Positions 11,353-23,874 of a stretch of 64,000 nt of DNA are shown piece by piece; the first letter of the stretch is position 1; each line of letters starts with the position of its first letter. This DNA comes from Bemisia tabaci (taxonomy: Eukaryota; Arthropoda; Insecta; Hemiptera; Aleyrodidae), in assembly GCF_918797505.1 (NCBI RefSeq), contig NC_092797.1:13095372-13159371 (forward strand), read 5' to 3'. A program made the translations under genes and the position numbers. A model generated the notes under the pieces. It was given only the letters and a program-made list of their open reading frames with translations, made no database searches and was not told the origin of the DNA.

Positions 11353-12732
11353 GAAGTAAATTTTATGTAGATCCACTTTTAACACGTGAAAAGAAAATCG
11401 CATAATAAAATCGCCCCTCCTATCTACTACCTCAGAGGGACAAGTTTTAGAGTTATTTGATCAAATACCGAATAATTTATGTAATCACACATTGCACTAT
11501 GAATCGATTCAAAGTTTCATTGAACGTATCCTGTGCGCAGACCCGCGGTTTGGATAATTAGTAATGAAGCAATGAAATAATGTGCTTTTTATGCATTGAG
11601 CCCGCGTCAAATTAAAGCACGATAGTTTCGAGACAATGGAGTCATCGAAACATCAACATTGCCGACTTTCTCTAAAATTTACTACTATTTGTGTTGCTTC
11701 GACATGTTAATATTTTCAAATAATGGCCTAATTTACTGCACCACCAATTGAATTAAAAAATACTGTTAATTTCGCTTTAATGCCCGATATTTATCCGTCA
11801 ACTAGGTATAATGGCATGAGAGTTGAAATGGTGCAATAGAGATTTCATGATTAGTGACAGTTTCAATTCAGCTCAATAGTAACACGAGAAGGTAGATTCA
11901 CGTTCGTTAATTCTCTCGAATAAATTGTCCAAAACGAGTATTTGGTTACCTTTGTTTATCATCTCTGAATATCGATCGGGCAGTTATAATGCCTAAAAAG
12001 CTTTACACTTTGACTAACGACTTAAGTATTATCCTTCACTGTTTTCGTTGAATTTGTTCATAGCGTCTTCATGCAACTATTCGTGCTCCATGGATGTCCG
12101 TGTTACATACACGCTTAATTAAAGGCGCTTTCACTTTTCTTGACCTTGCAGCGACGCGATTAGCTTGTTGATGAAAGATGCAAGTCCCTTACACTGTGGC
12201 AAAAACATGTGGAAATAAATGCGGCATGGATAAAGTTTTTAATGTGTTCTCAGAAACATGTTGCTTGGGAGATGTAAAAACTCTGAGGTCATGACTTTTG
12301 AAAATTTTAAGATTTCAGGTGTAAAATATTAAAAAGCGAACAGAATATTTTACTTGAAATGTTTTGATTCCAAATACTCACAAAAAAACATGTCTCTAAT
12401 AATCACAATGGATTTTTCATAAAACTACCATATTTTTATGTATCAATAAAAATAAATCCCTTTAAAAACAGAAGCGTTGCTTCCCTAACGATTACGTTTT
12501 CGGCTTTAACTCCAAATAAACTAACGGCCCCTTGCTAGGATAAGTTTCTCTCCTTGCTCTCATATGACTCTTATGCTTGAAACTCTTCACTGCCGTAATT
12601 TGTATGAAAACAGCGTTACGTCTCAAGTTTCTTGCAGTATGAATTTCTCACACAGGCAAAACATGTAAAACACGGCAGTTCTACGAAGCAATCTTGTTTT
12701 CAAACTGTTGAAACAGTCTGATCGATTTTGAG
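11353..12732. other. No gene; one J-like scrap
   Basis: AT-rich unique sequence. A short family J match (ATGCAACTATTCGTGCTCCATGG.. to AAAGGCGC, about 12068-12125) is the only repeat noticed. Confidence 0.35.
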
Positions 12733-12881
12733 AAATTGTACTGCATTTCGCCAGTGAAAACTACAATTTCTGCCTCAATTTAGAAACAACGTATGTACGA
12801 GTAGTTGCCCTGTGCTTTTAAGTTAGGTTAGGTTTTGTGCTGTTAAGTTTTTACGGATAAGCCGTAAATTGTAGTCCAATC
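12733..12881. repeat. Family D MITE, diverged
   Basis: It shows TACTGCATTTCGCCAG, then ACAATTTCTGCCTCAATTTAG and AAACAACGTATGT, then TTTACGGATAAGCC and a right end ATTGTAGTCCAAT. The order matches other D copies. Confidence 0.65.
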
Positions 12882-13294
12882 GTGGCTCTGATCTGACAAC
12901 TTCGCAACCTGCAATATTGCTCTCGGGAAGTTTTGCGCTGGTGAAAAATGAAGAGTTTAAATGATTAATTGCGGAAAACTATTTGTCTTGCGCCAACGTC
13001 TGCCGTGTTTACGTGCACAGTGACTGGCGCTACCTGACGGGGAGAACCAGCAGTTCCGTGGAGGGCGCTGCACTCTAATTAAATACGATGCGTGTGTATC
13101 CTGACATTATGAGAGTGTTAAGTGTGTTAGACATGAAGGAAGGATGTGGAGAGGATTGTATCCTTCATCCCCTCAGGGATAGGTCATCCCGCCTTCCTGT
13201 TCTTTGCGTCGGAAATATAACAGTGAGGACTTGTTTTTTAAACAGTTAGTATGATTTTTAGTGACAGTTAGGTGATGATGATTTTTTCCAGATA

Positions 13295-13297
<3 letters not shown>

Positions 13298-13332
<35 letters not shown>
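13298..13332. repeat. 35-bp poly-T run
   Basis: Uninterrupted run of 35 T, the longest homopolymer in the window. It might mark the A-tail of an old minus-strand retrocopy, but nothing recognisable adjoins it. Confidence 0.9.
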
Positions 13333-13335
<3 letters not shown>

Positions 13336-14261
13336 TAACTAAAAAATTATTCATGTGCACCAAAAGTGCATAAATGCTCCTGTAATACATTCCGAATGCC
13401 AAATAGTGAATATTTTTTTAAATAGTCTAATTATCTATTAGATCCGTTTTTCCTCCCTTCACACTTATTTTTTGATTTGTTTTTACTTTAATGTGCTTTT
13501 TTGAACACGGAATAAATTAGCCCAGAAATCTGTGTTTTAAATCAAGTAAAATGTAACTATCTTAAATAATTTGTTAAAATTAGAATCACCCGCAGCGGGT
13601 CATCAAGGATGTCGCAACGCGTCCTGTTAATTCCATTTTTGGGATTGGACTTGGAAAAATTGGTGTCAATGCCAAAAATGTAAAATTTCAATTTTTCTAT
13701 CCCAATAAATAGGAAATTTTCACCGGGAGATTATAGTCCCTTTCCCTTGCTTAAGCATTACTGTGCATGTGAATTTTATTTCCTAGCATTTCAATTAAAT
13801 TTTTTAAACTTTGGTCACACCTGGGTAGAGGACCTTTGACTTGAGGTTAGTCTTCATTGCCACCTTATTGATGAAACGCGGCAGGCAACCTGTATTTTTC
13901 TCCATAGGTCGTCCTAAGCTGCGGAAGTTGAGTTTTTAAGTTAGCGAGTAAGTTTCAACCGCCTCGGTATTAAGACCCAGTCAAAGAACTGTTAACCGCG
14001 TGTAACGGCTGACCCTTTTCGCGATATTATTGCTGCGCTGGTAAGTCATTTGAAAGCATTGCAACCAATATACTAGACTTCTGAAGGCAGGTTGTAATCA
14101 AAAAGCGCTCCCTATCGACTGAGTGTTTAAAAGATAAGGTTACTGTAAATAAACAGGATGAGAAAAATTACAGGGTACAAAATAAGCCAGGAAAACGAAA
14201 TTCCTGAAAAATTCGTTGTCTTTGAAAAAGACAAAAATACTACAAAAGAATATTATGTGCT
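13333..14261. other. No recognised feature
   Basis: Unique sequence, AT-rich at first and more balanced after 13850. No gene or repeat was identified. Confidence 0.35.
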
Positions 14262-14541
14262 GGTTACACGCGCAAATTCCCATCAATTTCCGATCAAATG
14301 GTGACTGGTGCGCACCATTTACCATCAAATTTCTGCGGCCTGCAAAAATTTGATGGTAGATGATGGAACCGTGGGGCTCATCCTTCATCTGATTTCCAGA
14401 TTTCCACAACCGTGCTTATCTCATGCTTATTTCAATCAACAGGTTGTTTTAGTCAATTTTACTCATCAATCTAGATAACTCTCGACCGCCATCTTGGTCA
14501 TAATTTTGAACGGAATTTGACGGAAATTTGAGCGTGTAGCC
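14262..14541. repeat. Single foldback/TIR element
   Basis: The ends pair: GGTTACACGCGCAAATT on the left against AAATTTGAGCGTGTAGCC on the right. A smaller hairpin is centred near 14338, where ACCATCAAATTTCTGC pairs with GCAAAAATTTGATGGT. About 280 bp with no coding capacity and no other copy in the window. Confidence 0.6.
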
Positions 14542-15198
14542 CGGTCTTTAGGCAAAGCTCATGAACGTGAGAACAGTGCTGCGGTCCGTGTTGAATCTCG
14601 CACATCTTTTCCCCAGAAGCAACGTCACGAGACCGAAAATGCTCGTGTAATTTGTCAACACCTCGTAAACACTACTTTCAGACGGGCGGGTGGCAAGTCT
14701 CGTGTTGGAGGGAGCAGTCACTCCCAGTTTCTCGGAGATGTGAATAAATAAAGTTTGGGGCGGATTGCGAGGGGGGGGGGGGGGAGTGCCGGGAGTCGCG
14801 CTGAGGCCCGGAGTGGGAAAAGAAGACACGTATAATGCATGTATTTGAATAATGTGCATCTAAACTGCGGCTACCCGTGACCGAGACCGCTACGACACGA
14901 GTGGAACCGCACACGGAACCGGATAAAGCGGGTAATCGAACCGAATTAGATGCAGCCACGCCGCGCGGAATGCATTAATATAACCGGTAGATACTGTAGA
15001 GTTGTCTTGACGACGTAATGGGGTGGCTCGACTACGCGATTTGTCTCGTCGGAATAGGTTTCGAATCGGATAATACATCCGTTGACGCCGAAACCTCGGC
15101 GAAATGGTCGTAGAATCAAGTTTTGATCATTTTTGCGTTGGAGTAGCTAAAATTCATGAATCTGTGCTAATTCCAATTTTTTATGTCCTACAACAATA
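14542..15198. other. Mixed unique sequence with G14 tract
   Basis: Moderately GC-rich unique sequence. It contains a 14-G run at 14771-14784. Several overlapping minus-strand frames span it (14548-15078), but their compositions are low-complexity Pro/Arg and no domain is visible. Confidence 0.35.
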
Positions 15199-15283
15199 CA
15201 CTGGGGAAAAAAACACATTAGATCTAGAGTCAGACTCTTAAAAACATCGACAAGAAAAAGTGCTCTTGATTCAATCAGAATCT
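15199..15283. mobile_element. Family A MITE, left half only
   Basis: The copy starts CACTGGGGAAAAAAACAC and follows the A left arm as far as CTCTTGATTCAATCAGAATC, then breaks into unrelated sequence. It is preceded by TA. Confidence 0.8.
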
Positions 15284-15577
15284 TTGAAATTGAAAATACA
15301 TCCGTACGGTAGAAATGGCATGTTTGACTTTTATCCTTTCCGTGTCATAACAGTGACTTTAATAGCAGAAATAATCGAGTCTCTGGAAAGTACTTTTAAG
15401 GTACTCCTTCAAATTACTAAGCAACGCTTTCAAGAGCACAAATATTGATTGTTTTTCTTGTTTGTTTATGTTTCAGGTAAGCAAGTTTGACTTCTTATTC
15501 GCGGAGCCAAAAGGGATGAGTGAGTTTAAACAAAATATCTATGCTATTAATACAATTTTTCATTGAAAATAGTGAAA

Positions 15578-15805
15578 CACTGGGAAAAAAACACATTGGA
15601 TCTAGAGTCCAGACTCTTAAAAACATCGTCAAGAAAAAGTACTCTTGATTCAATCAGAATCTAGCTTAAATCAAGAACCAAGCCTCTTAATTTAAGCGGA
15701 TTTCGTTTTGATTCAAGCAAAAATCCGATTGAATCAAGAGTGTTTTTTCTTGTCAATGTTTTCAGGAGTCTGGACTCTAGATCCAATGTGTTTTTTTCCC
15801 CAGTG
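15578..15805. mobile_element. Family A palindromic MITE, copy 4
   Basis: Complete copy, with ends CACTGGGAAAAAAACAC and TTTTTTTCCCCAGTG and well-matched arms. TA follows the right end. It lies only 0.3 kb from the truncated copy at 15199. Confidence 0.9.
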
Positions 15806-17625
15806 TATCGGCGAAACAAGTGACTTGAAAATATTCTTGAAATTGCCTTCCATTAGATTTTATCTTGATGTAAGCAGCCTCCGTCCAGATATAACCATCT
15901 TTCCTTTTCTGATTTAGAAGCGACTCTTCTTGATGGCAAATTCAAATTTTTTTTTTTTTGCTTAAATTGAGACACTTTTTTCCGAGGAAGAAATATGTTG
16001 ACCCAGCCGTTGATCTAGCCGCAATTGTGGTTGAGCCAAACCCTGAATTCCTGTCAAGTAAACTGTAAAATTTTATTAGTCGAGCGGAAATATCTGATGG
16101 TTTCAGAATAAGACTATACATTTTCAGATTCTATTCCGACGGATAACCGAGCACGATTTCAAGGAGTGTATAACTTATGGTCATCCCAACTGCCGCCTCT
16201 TATCATGCATGCATGGAATTTTCGGCCTAGTCTGGAGGTCTCGACGTGCCAAGGAATTTTGGTTCCGGTTCTCGGGTTTCGCCGACAATATTTCGGGTTG
16301 ACTGGCACTCAACTATCTCAGGAATTTCTTCTCAGTTTCTGGTACCCTAATTTCTTAGCCATCCATATCTGAGTTTTTGACGCTTTTCTTTCCTGGTAAT
16401 TTCAAAGGTATGCAGTTTATAGAAGTCCCCCAGTAGTTCTGTTACAGTTGCTGGAACTCTATTCTATTGACAGTTCAGTTCCTAGCACTTTTACTTTTCC
16501 ATCACTTCCCGTTTCACTTTCCAGCACTCAATTTTCCAGCAGTTACCGTTCCATTTAGGTAAAAGAGGTATCCAGGTGAGAGATTCTCAGAATTTCCCGG
16601 AATTTCCTGACTATAATCTATCATTCCAGGAAACTTTGACGAAAAAAACACACTTGCACATTCTTTATGGTAATCACTTACACGCCTTGATGAGCCATCG
16701 GAAAACGTTCCCGAGAATTTTCTTCATGACTCTTGACTTTCCGGGGATACTTTTACCCCTATTCTGGACAATCACTCACACTTTGACGAGCCATCAGAAC
16801 CGTTCCTGAGAATTTGCTCGATGATTCCCGAGTACTTTTCCGCTCTCGTTAACGGTACCTAACTTTCCCCGAAAACCTTTATTCCTACTTTGGACACTCT
16901 TTTCCCCGCGAAACCTTCATTCGGAATCCAGGCTCCCTGTGCGTGGAGGCGGTTGCAAAAGTCAGAGGCTGAGGATTAGGGACCGGTCCACGAGGGGACG
17001 ACGCGACGCAGGGGAGCGGAGGGGGGGGGGGGCGCCAGGAAAGCGGAAGAGCTTTTTAAGGAACGAAACAAAGATGCGGAAGCCCCGCGAGAAGAGGCGG
17101 AGGGGGGGAGGGGGGCTACGTGCGAGATTTCGTGTCAAGCGCGGCTCGGCTCGAAACGAAACCGAGAGACGGCCAAAACCGCGTAACTGCATATGAGTTC
17201 TTATAGCAGTTGAGTGGTTTTTTCTTAGGAGGGTAGAGAGTTACGGGACGGAGGCGCTGGATGGCGCGGTCCGTGAATTATTTAGGATAAATTACCGCGG
17301 ACAGGTGCTGCGACTCCATAGATCTCCGCCCCCCACGCCCCCCACCCCCACCTCCAGCCCCGGGGGCCCCCATGCAGAAATCATCAGCCGACTGTGAGCT
17401 TGTACGGGTACAATAGGTCGCTATCGCCCCAGACGGCTGCCTCGTGCTTATTCGAGAGGATAATGATGATTTCGGCCCGACTACATCCTCTATACGTATC
17501 TAGTGACGACTCTTGCAATTTGGCAACACTGTTTTACCCCCATCCGAATGTATGTATAATGATCGATTCTAGTTGAGGCATGCTAAAACTTTAAGTTTTT
17601 CATACAGGTTTTTCATGGGTACGAT
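15806..17625. other. No gene; GC/purine-rich island 16930-17390
   Basis: The first half is unique sequence with scattered TTTCC/GGAA motifs. From 16930 it becomes strongly G-rich: a 12-G run at 17021-17032, GAGGCGGAGGGGGG, then a C-rich patch near 17328-17370. Frames open on both strands across 16939-17196 are Arg/Gly/Pro low-complexity and not convincing genes. Confidence 0.35.
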
Positions 17626-17725
17626 CAATACGCACTCCGATCCTACGCGCCTTCAATTGCTGTGATACCCCACGCGTTGCCGCAGAGTTAGTTTAGTTGC
17701 GTGACCCAACCAAACCCAGCTTACC
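17626..17725 (+). repeat. Family I repeat, copy 1
   Basis: A roughly 100-bp block reading CAATACGCACTCCGA.. CTACGCGCCTTCAATT.. TGATACCCCACGCGTTGCC.. GAGTTAGTTTAGTTGCGTGACC. Near-identical blocks occur at 19921-20122 (two in tandem) and, reversed, at 62238-62345. Part of it (CGCCTTCAATTT, GATAC..CACGC) is shared with the core of family H. Confidence 0.75.
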
Positions 17726-17901
17726 ATCAATTCTAGGATACTAAGTCGTGTAAAAAGGAAAGGGGCAATGTCAGCGCAAAGTGAATTTAAGTTTACTTTA
17801 CTGCGAAACTGCTCACAAATTTTTTCTAAATTCATGCCAATTTTTCGGACCAAAATACGGCTTTCGAACAAATACGAAGGACCGATTTGACCGCGCGCGG
17901 T

Positions 17902-18066
17902 CAGTGGCGTGGTGTCCTTTGCGATGTATCGATTGATTTGCCTTTTAAACCCATGGAGAAGAATCGATAACCAGGGTGTTCGCAACAAACACCGTAATAA
18001 TCGATGCTTTACCATAGCTTTCAAAGGGCAAATATTGGTAATCGATCATTCACGCCTCGCCAATGC
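17902..18066. mobile_element. Family K MITE (hAT-like ends), copy 1
   Basis: Ends are CAGTGGCGTGG and CCTCGCCAATG. The arms pair through ATCGATT and TTTAAACCCATGG / CCATAGCTTTCAAAG. CAGTGGCG..CGCCACTG termini are typical of hAT-derived MITEs; that assignment is by end sequence only. Other copies are at 21974 and 23875. The 123-codon minus-strand frame running through here is repeat-derived. Confidence 0.75.
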
Positions 18067-19320
18067 TGCGAATTAAGTGGAAAAAATCTCAACTTATTCT
18101 CAACTCATTTAAAAATTATTCTGTTCCATTTACTAAACGCGCCCAATGCATCTGTCTAGAATGGCTCTGTCACGCGGAGAAAGAATTTTCGACTTAATCA
18201 CTTTTTTTGTGAAAATATTTGCGAAACATGCATGTGTGCCGGTGCCCTAGATTACGCTCTAAAATCATTTTCAAAGCTCTGAAAAAGCCTCTGAAATGAG
18301 ACCATTATGCTAGAGCACTAAAGCTTTGCAAGAGATTCTACCTCCATATTCAATCAAAGTCTCCATGCAGCGATGGGGCTGAACACATTAGTGAGGTTGC
18401 CATGATTGTGAGCTAAATGAAATTAAAAAAAAAATTGTGTTGAAAGTTTGGACGAGGAAACGGGACGGGTCAGGCAAAGACCTACGATCTTAACATCATG
18501 TGAGATACTCGTTTGTCCGCTCTTAACAAGCACGGCCAGTAATCGCACCATTACGTTTACAATCAGTTGACGTATTTTTTAATCTATGCAAGGCTCGATT
18601 TAAAAAAAGAGTCTTTAATATGAACTAAATTTTAAATTTATAATATGAGTTATTTCCTCCTGAATTAGTACATATGGCGACAATGGTAGGTCTATACTCT
18701 GAGTAAGTCATGCCAAGATGATAATCATATGCACTGAAGTGGTATCCACTCAGTTTAAAACGTTTATCTTGTTGTAAAACACGTATTCAAAACACTAGGT
18801 AATGCATGTTGCGTTGATTCCCACCGCCGACGCCCATCAAAAGTTGCCAAATTTGAACTAAAAGAAAGTAGGTCAGTATCTAAACGTGATTGAGAAATTA
18901 ATTATTCAGAGTGGAGATTGTGCCCAGCTAATTAAATTTGATGTTGTGGGGATCAGATTTCAGAAGAAAATTAATGCTCAATCGAGTCGAGATATTCTAA
19001 AAATTAAAATAAAATGAAAGTGACTTCTTTTGGGCAAAAAGTAGTAACGAAGAAAAGAAGATGCGCATTTTTTGAAATAAATCTGGGAAAAACTAAGAAT
19101 CGTTGATGGACAAAACTTCATTTCCATCAAAACAAATATGAAATATTATCCGTTCTTTTTTGTTCGAATAAGCGTTTAACAAAAGAAACGGTGGAGGTAA
19201 AGGCAAAGACAAGCTAGTTTTTGCTTTCCGTTTTAAATGGTTGAAAAACCGCGTTGGAGGAAAGATCGGTGTCCCTGAGAAGACTATCCAAATAAAGACA
19301 AGGCCGAGCAAAGAGTCAGA
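18067..19320. other. No recognised feature
   Basis: AT-rich unique sequence with only short chance frames. Confidence 0.35.
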
Positions 19321-19448
19321 AATGGACGTATTTCTGCCAAACGGAAGTATGTGCATTAAGACGTGAGCCCTGAGACCCATAAGAATATATGCATAACAGG
19401 GATCACGTCATAATGCACATAGTACCGTTTGGCAGAAATACGTCCAAA
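19321..19448. mobile_element. Family E foldback, short copy
   Basis: Inverted ends ATGGACGTATTTCTGCC and GGCAGAAATACGTCCA are followed inward by ACGGAAGTATGTGCATTA pairing with TAATGCACATAGTACCGT. The two arms of about 55 bp leave only a short loop. A longer E copy is at 49534-50042. Confidence 0.8.
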
Positions 19449-19920
19449 TAGAGGTTGCGATAAGGGTTGAGGGTAGCCAAGACAGAGAAGGGGTGTTCCT
19501 GGGATCGGTTGTCACCCGCACCGTGCTATTTGTCACTCTGCCGCCGAATACCGGGAAGATTCCCAAGGAAGAACCGCATACCGGCGTATGATATCTTAGG
19601 GAGTTACGTGGTTGTTGCTTAGCCGTGTAGAATGCACCTCTGCTTCGCGGATAAAGAAGAGAAATGCGGAGAAGAAGAAAAAAGAGTATGTATCACTGGC
19701 ATTGGTCCCCTTTCTTATCTGTTCCATCAGCCTTTTTTCCTTTTTTGTCTTGAGGGTTTTCCTCTTTTCCCCTCGTCGGCGACTTGAGGGCTTTTTCACA
19801 CTGCTAGGTGTCGCGCCTCGCGAGGAAGCTTGGACAAAGAAGGGAGACAGTGATAATAATACCATTTCATAAAGAATATTAATTTAAGATTTTAATTGTG
19901 TGTGTTCAGATATACAATTA
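19449..19920. other. No gene; purine/pyrimidine-rich frames
   Basis: Overlapping frames on both strands (19596-19872) encode Lys/Phe-rich low-complexity peptides. No domain is seen. Confidence 0.35.
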
Positions 19921-20122
19921 ATATGCACTCCGAACCTACGCGCTTTCAATTTCTGTGATACTCCACGCATTGCCGCAGAGTTAGTTTAGTTGCGTGACCT
20001 AATCGAATCCAACTTACGATGAATACGCACTCCGAACCTACGCGCCTTCAATTTCTGTGATACTTCACGCACTGCCGCAGAGTTAGTTTGGTTGCGTGAC
20101 CCAACCGAATCCAACTTATCTC
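19921..20122 (+). repeat. Family I repeat, two tandem units
   Basis: Two head-to-tail copies of the roughly 102-bp family I block; GCACTCCGAACC begins at 19925 and again at 20027. They are about 90 percent alike by eye, and each ends ..GAATCCAACTTA. The junction looks like a tandem duplication rather than two insertions. Confidence 0.85.
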
Positions 20123-20669
20123 GAGGGTACATACAATTGCGTGGAGAAAGATACCTTCGAAGCGGATCGCTAGTTTTGCGGGCACAAAAAACTGATCTGC
20201 GTTGGAGACACAAGACGGGCAGGTTAGCTGGCGTTACCTAATTTTTTGCGTTCCGCATCTGCCGGTTTAGGACTGAGACTCAAACTGATCAATTGTACGA
20301 TTGTCCGATGTTGTGATTCGAAAAATTTTTCCTGTCGTGCGCAAATTTGCAGCCTTTTCTGCTGACTTGTGATCTTAAAATTTGTTTTGGGTTTGACTCG
20401 AAGATGGCATATGAGAACTTTTGCCTACCAGAAAATAATCGGTTTCTTCCACAGTTAAAAGTCAAATTTTCTTCGCTTCTTCGATTCTTAATCGCTTAGA
20501 TGGTTTTCAGCAGTCTTTTGGATTGAAATTTTTGCGAAAAATTGAGGAAAACTTTCCGATCGGGCACTTTTTTGTCATATTTTAAAAACATCATGTTTGC
20601 ACTTGCATCATTTTAACTACATCTTTAATAACTTTGCTCGCCTCGGTAACACAATAGTATAATTCTGAA
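20123..20669. other. No recognised feature
   Basis: Unique sequence without a supported gene or repeat. Confidence 0.35.
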
Positions 20670-20811
20670 ATGGACTGCATTTTGCAATTGGAAATACAAT
20701 TTCTGGCTCAGTTTAGAAACAACGTTTGTGCCATCAGTTTTCCTATGAACACGAATGTTTTTACGGATGAGCCAGAAGTTGTATTTTTTTATTACAAAAT
20801 GCGGTCCAAAT
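20670..20811. repeat. Family D MITE
   Basis: The left end TGGACTGCATTTTGCAATTG and right end TTACAAAATGCGGTCCAAAT pair. The inner segments are CAATTTCTGGCTCAGTTTAG, GTGCCATCAGTTTTCC and GAGCCAGAAGTTG. Confidence 0.85.
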
Positions 20812-20822
20812 GGATCGTGCTA

Positions 20823-21040
20823 AGCAGAGAAAAACCAAGCCACATCAGCTGCTGCCAATTTTTTTTTTTTTTTTACCTGAAAATGGTTGTGCGGATTTTT
20901 GTGCAAACAGTGGATGTTCTGCATAGTTGGAAGCAAATTCTTTAAAAATTACGAAGGGATACGTACAAACGTTCTCGTGTAAAAAATTGAATTGCCTAGT
21001 CTATTTTGGCAATATCTGATGTGGCTTGGTTCCTTTCTGC
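20823..21040. mobile_element. Family P MITE, copy 1
   Basis: The ends pair as GCAGAGAAAAACCAAGCCAC..CATCAG against CTGATGTGGCTTGG..TTCCTTTCTGC. A second copy is at 63421-63649 with the same ends. GCGGTCCAAAT stands on both sides (20801-20811 and 21046-21056), as if the element had entered the end of the D element and duplicated 11 bp. Confidence 0.8.
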
Positions 21041-21973
21041 TCTACGCGGTCCAAATACTCTTCTACATTAATTGCGTTCCACGACTTGATGAGTTCGGGA
21101 ATATTCTTTCAACAAAACAGGTGACACCATTCTATTCCACCTAAAACTGTACACCGAAATAATCGATCAAGTCGAATATCCCCAATTCCCGCAGGAACTC
21201 CATTCTCGCCCGGCCTTTATTTGTGGCAGGATCCGAGACAATAAGGCTCTGAGAGCGGGCCTCGATGAAATGGAGGATTTTCTTCCCGGTTCAGCCCTTT
21301 TTTGAGGCTACATGTTTTTCACCTCGAGATAAACATCAGTTTGTGTGGGACACTGTGAGGGGAGGGACCGTGAGATTTCGTGCAAGAGGGATGCGGGGGT
21401 GTACATCATCGCGCTTCGGGCGTACACAAGGACATAACTGGTTTTTAAGTTGAGCCTTACTGTCCATTTAACCTTATTCTTTCCGCAGCTAACATAAAAG
21501 TGGAGAGACGCTCACATGTTGGAGGAGCAAAGATATCTGAGACTGGGCCGTAATTGAATCGACGCGCGGAGGGGAGGACAAAAAAACGTATCTACATAAG
21601 ATTTTCAATACAATTGCGTGGTTTCACTAGGAAGGGTAGTGGAGGGAGCTTCCAATAACTGATGTGTTCTTCCAGGCGGTTGTGGCAGTGTGGCTCCCCA
21701 ACAGACCACAATGCACGTGGTCCAAGTCTATCATGCTGAGCAGAACCGCGGATTTACCGTGGCTTTCCATTGTATTTAAGCTGTTTATACTCATGTAAGA
21801 CAGAAAGCTAGTTCAATTTGTTTTTGGAGGCGAGGTTAATTATTTATAACCTGATTCGATGTACTGATAAGCGGGGCCGATAATTGTATTGTCCGAGGCG
21901 GAAAATGAAGTTGCCGCGAGAATCGAAAATAACCGAGTGAGGCAACTAGTTCTATGTAAAATTGTGTGAGAAA
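21041..21973. other. No recognised gene
   Basis: Unique sequence, moderately GC-rich at 21180-21460. No convincing coding frame. Confidence 0.35.
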
Positions 21974-22138
21974 TAGTGGCGAGGCGTAAATGATCGATTA
22001 TCTATATTTCCCCCATTCGAAGTTATGGTTAAGAATCGATTATTAAGGCGTTCGTTGCGAGCACTCATTTATCGATCCCTTTCCGTAGGTTTAAATGACA
22101 GATCAATCGGTGCATCTCAAAGCACGTCACGCCAATGG
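21974..22138. mobile_element. Family K MITE, copy 2
   Basis: Ends TAGTGGCGAGGCG and CGTCACGCCAATG, with ATCGATTAT and AGGTTTAAATGACAGATCAATC inside. More diverged than the copy at 23875. Confidence 0.7.
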
Positions 22139-22276
22139 TAAGAAACTTACAAACCCACTCGTCACAAGCTCAAATGAAGCTTTCGGATTTGAACCTGTAA
22201 GGATGGAGCATTATCATAGACGGATAGAGACCCTGTATCTTACGGAAAAAATTGCTGTTTGACATCCGATACGGTA

Positions 22277-22389
22277 AAAATCTGCGGAAGAAGTATGGAA
22301 TGTTGAAATGAACTGCATGGCTGTTAATCTAACGTTATGAGAATGCCGTGGAGTTCATTTCAACATTTCAGAGTTATTAGGCAGATTTT
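22277..22389. repeat. Imperfect hairpin of about 113 bp
   Basis: AAAAATCTGC pairs with GCAGATTTT at the outside. GGAATGTTGAAATGAACT pairs with AGTTCATTTCAACATTTC inside, then GCATGGC with GCCGTGG. The loop is about 20 bp. It may be a small foldback element; no other copy was seen. Confidence 0.6.
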
Positions 22390-23874
22390 CAGGACATTCA
22401 GACATTCTGGTTGTTAATATCCAAATTTTCTTCAACAAGTGGTATCGCGGCAATGGTGGAAACTTCTATCCACGAGGGTACAGTATTTCCTTCTAGGCTA
22501 GGGTAGCGTAGGTAGTAACATATCTTTCATCTTCTCGTTGGCAGTTAGCTTTTTGATAAGCAATGTAGCCAAAAAATTGGATTTTTCCATGAATGAACTA
22601 CTCAACACGTGGCTTAACAGCCAATAAGGAGGTAATTTCAAGGATTGAGTAATGGAGCCTCAAAAGTAGAGGATTCCACCTGTCGTCAAAAAGTCAATGG
22701 GTAGTCCCTATTTTCATTCAAGGATTACGATGAGAAAAAAGTTCATTCGCGGAATCAGATCCAGAGTCATGTATATTTTGGAACCAGATTCTTAGGTTGA
22801 TTTGACCAGAATGATTGACTTGACTAAAATTCTGATCGGGTTAAGGTAATGGTACTTCTTGTGGAGTCAATCAAATTCCTGGTTGAATATACATACAATG
22901 TGACTATAAAGTCAAACCGTTTTTTGGTGTTTTTCTCGTCTTGATTTGTCTTTGTTATTTCTATGTTTCAAAGAGTAAAGCTACAGTAGAAAATGGAACG
23001 AGGTTAAATACAAGACCGAAAACGGAGATGTCTCTCCAAACGATGAACGCTACTTTTTGCCTGATGCTGTTCTGTTAGTTTCTATGTCTTATCATTATTT
23101 CATGAAAAGCTTGAGCTTGAAAGTTTCCGATTTTTAATTGAGTATCTCTGAAGTGAAGAGATAGGATAAAGAGATATCGCGGAATGTAAGAGAAATAACT
23201 GAAGAGGATCAGTCGCTAAGAGACGGGGTTCAAGTATTTGAAATGCTCTCCCTTGTGCCCTATCTTTTTGATCCTTTATTCGGATTTAATTAGGAATAAA
23301 GTAAAATGTTAAGGAACATTTTTGTGACTAGATTCTGGATGAATTGGATTATTATTACTCGATTGGCAATGTATTGATTAGCAATAGACAAAACTTATCT
23401 CTGGTTGCTTACATTTTCTCTCGCGTTAAGGCAAATCAGAGGGCTTCAACCTCACGAGACTGTCGAGCGAAGGTTTAAAAAGTGGTCTGTGGTCTCTCTA
23501 TCTAAAAAAGGAATAAGAAAAATGGTTCAATCGATACACATTTTGGCTCAGACCCACAAGTATATGTTGGTTTTTTTGGGGCATATTTTAGTTTGTTTTT
23601 ATTTATAGCTAAGTTAATTTTCTATCAACGTGTAGCTTATCGCTAAAATAGTCAAAAAGAGCTGTCTCTTTCGGTCTAACTTAAAAGAAGTCTATTTATT
23701 GTCTGTACATTTAAATTAATTAGACATCTATCTACTGAGTGTAAATCACCGATGATTTTATCGATGACTTTGCACCGATGAGTTAAAAGATGACATCGGA
23801 ACCGATGAGACTCGTCGAATGGGTTACTGATCTATGTGTTTCGTTTTTCACGTGGTATTTGAGGAGAAAACATA
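22390..23874. other. No recognised gene
   Basis: Unique AT-rich sequence. Around 22727-22943 there may be a decayed palindromic element (GAACCAGATTCTT, repeated TTGACT/AGTCAA), but its ends are not clear. Confidence 0.35.

Noticed and set aside
16400..16860. TTTCC/CCAGGAA motifs as a minisatellite
   Set aside because: Suggestive of the 2370 and 55535 arrays, but the spacing and units are too irregular to define.
17653..18024. 123-codon minus-strand frame
   Set aside because: It spans an I repeat and a K MITE; there is no domain.
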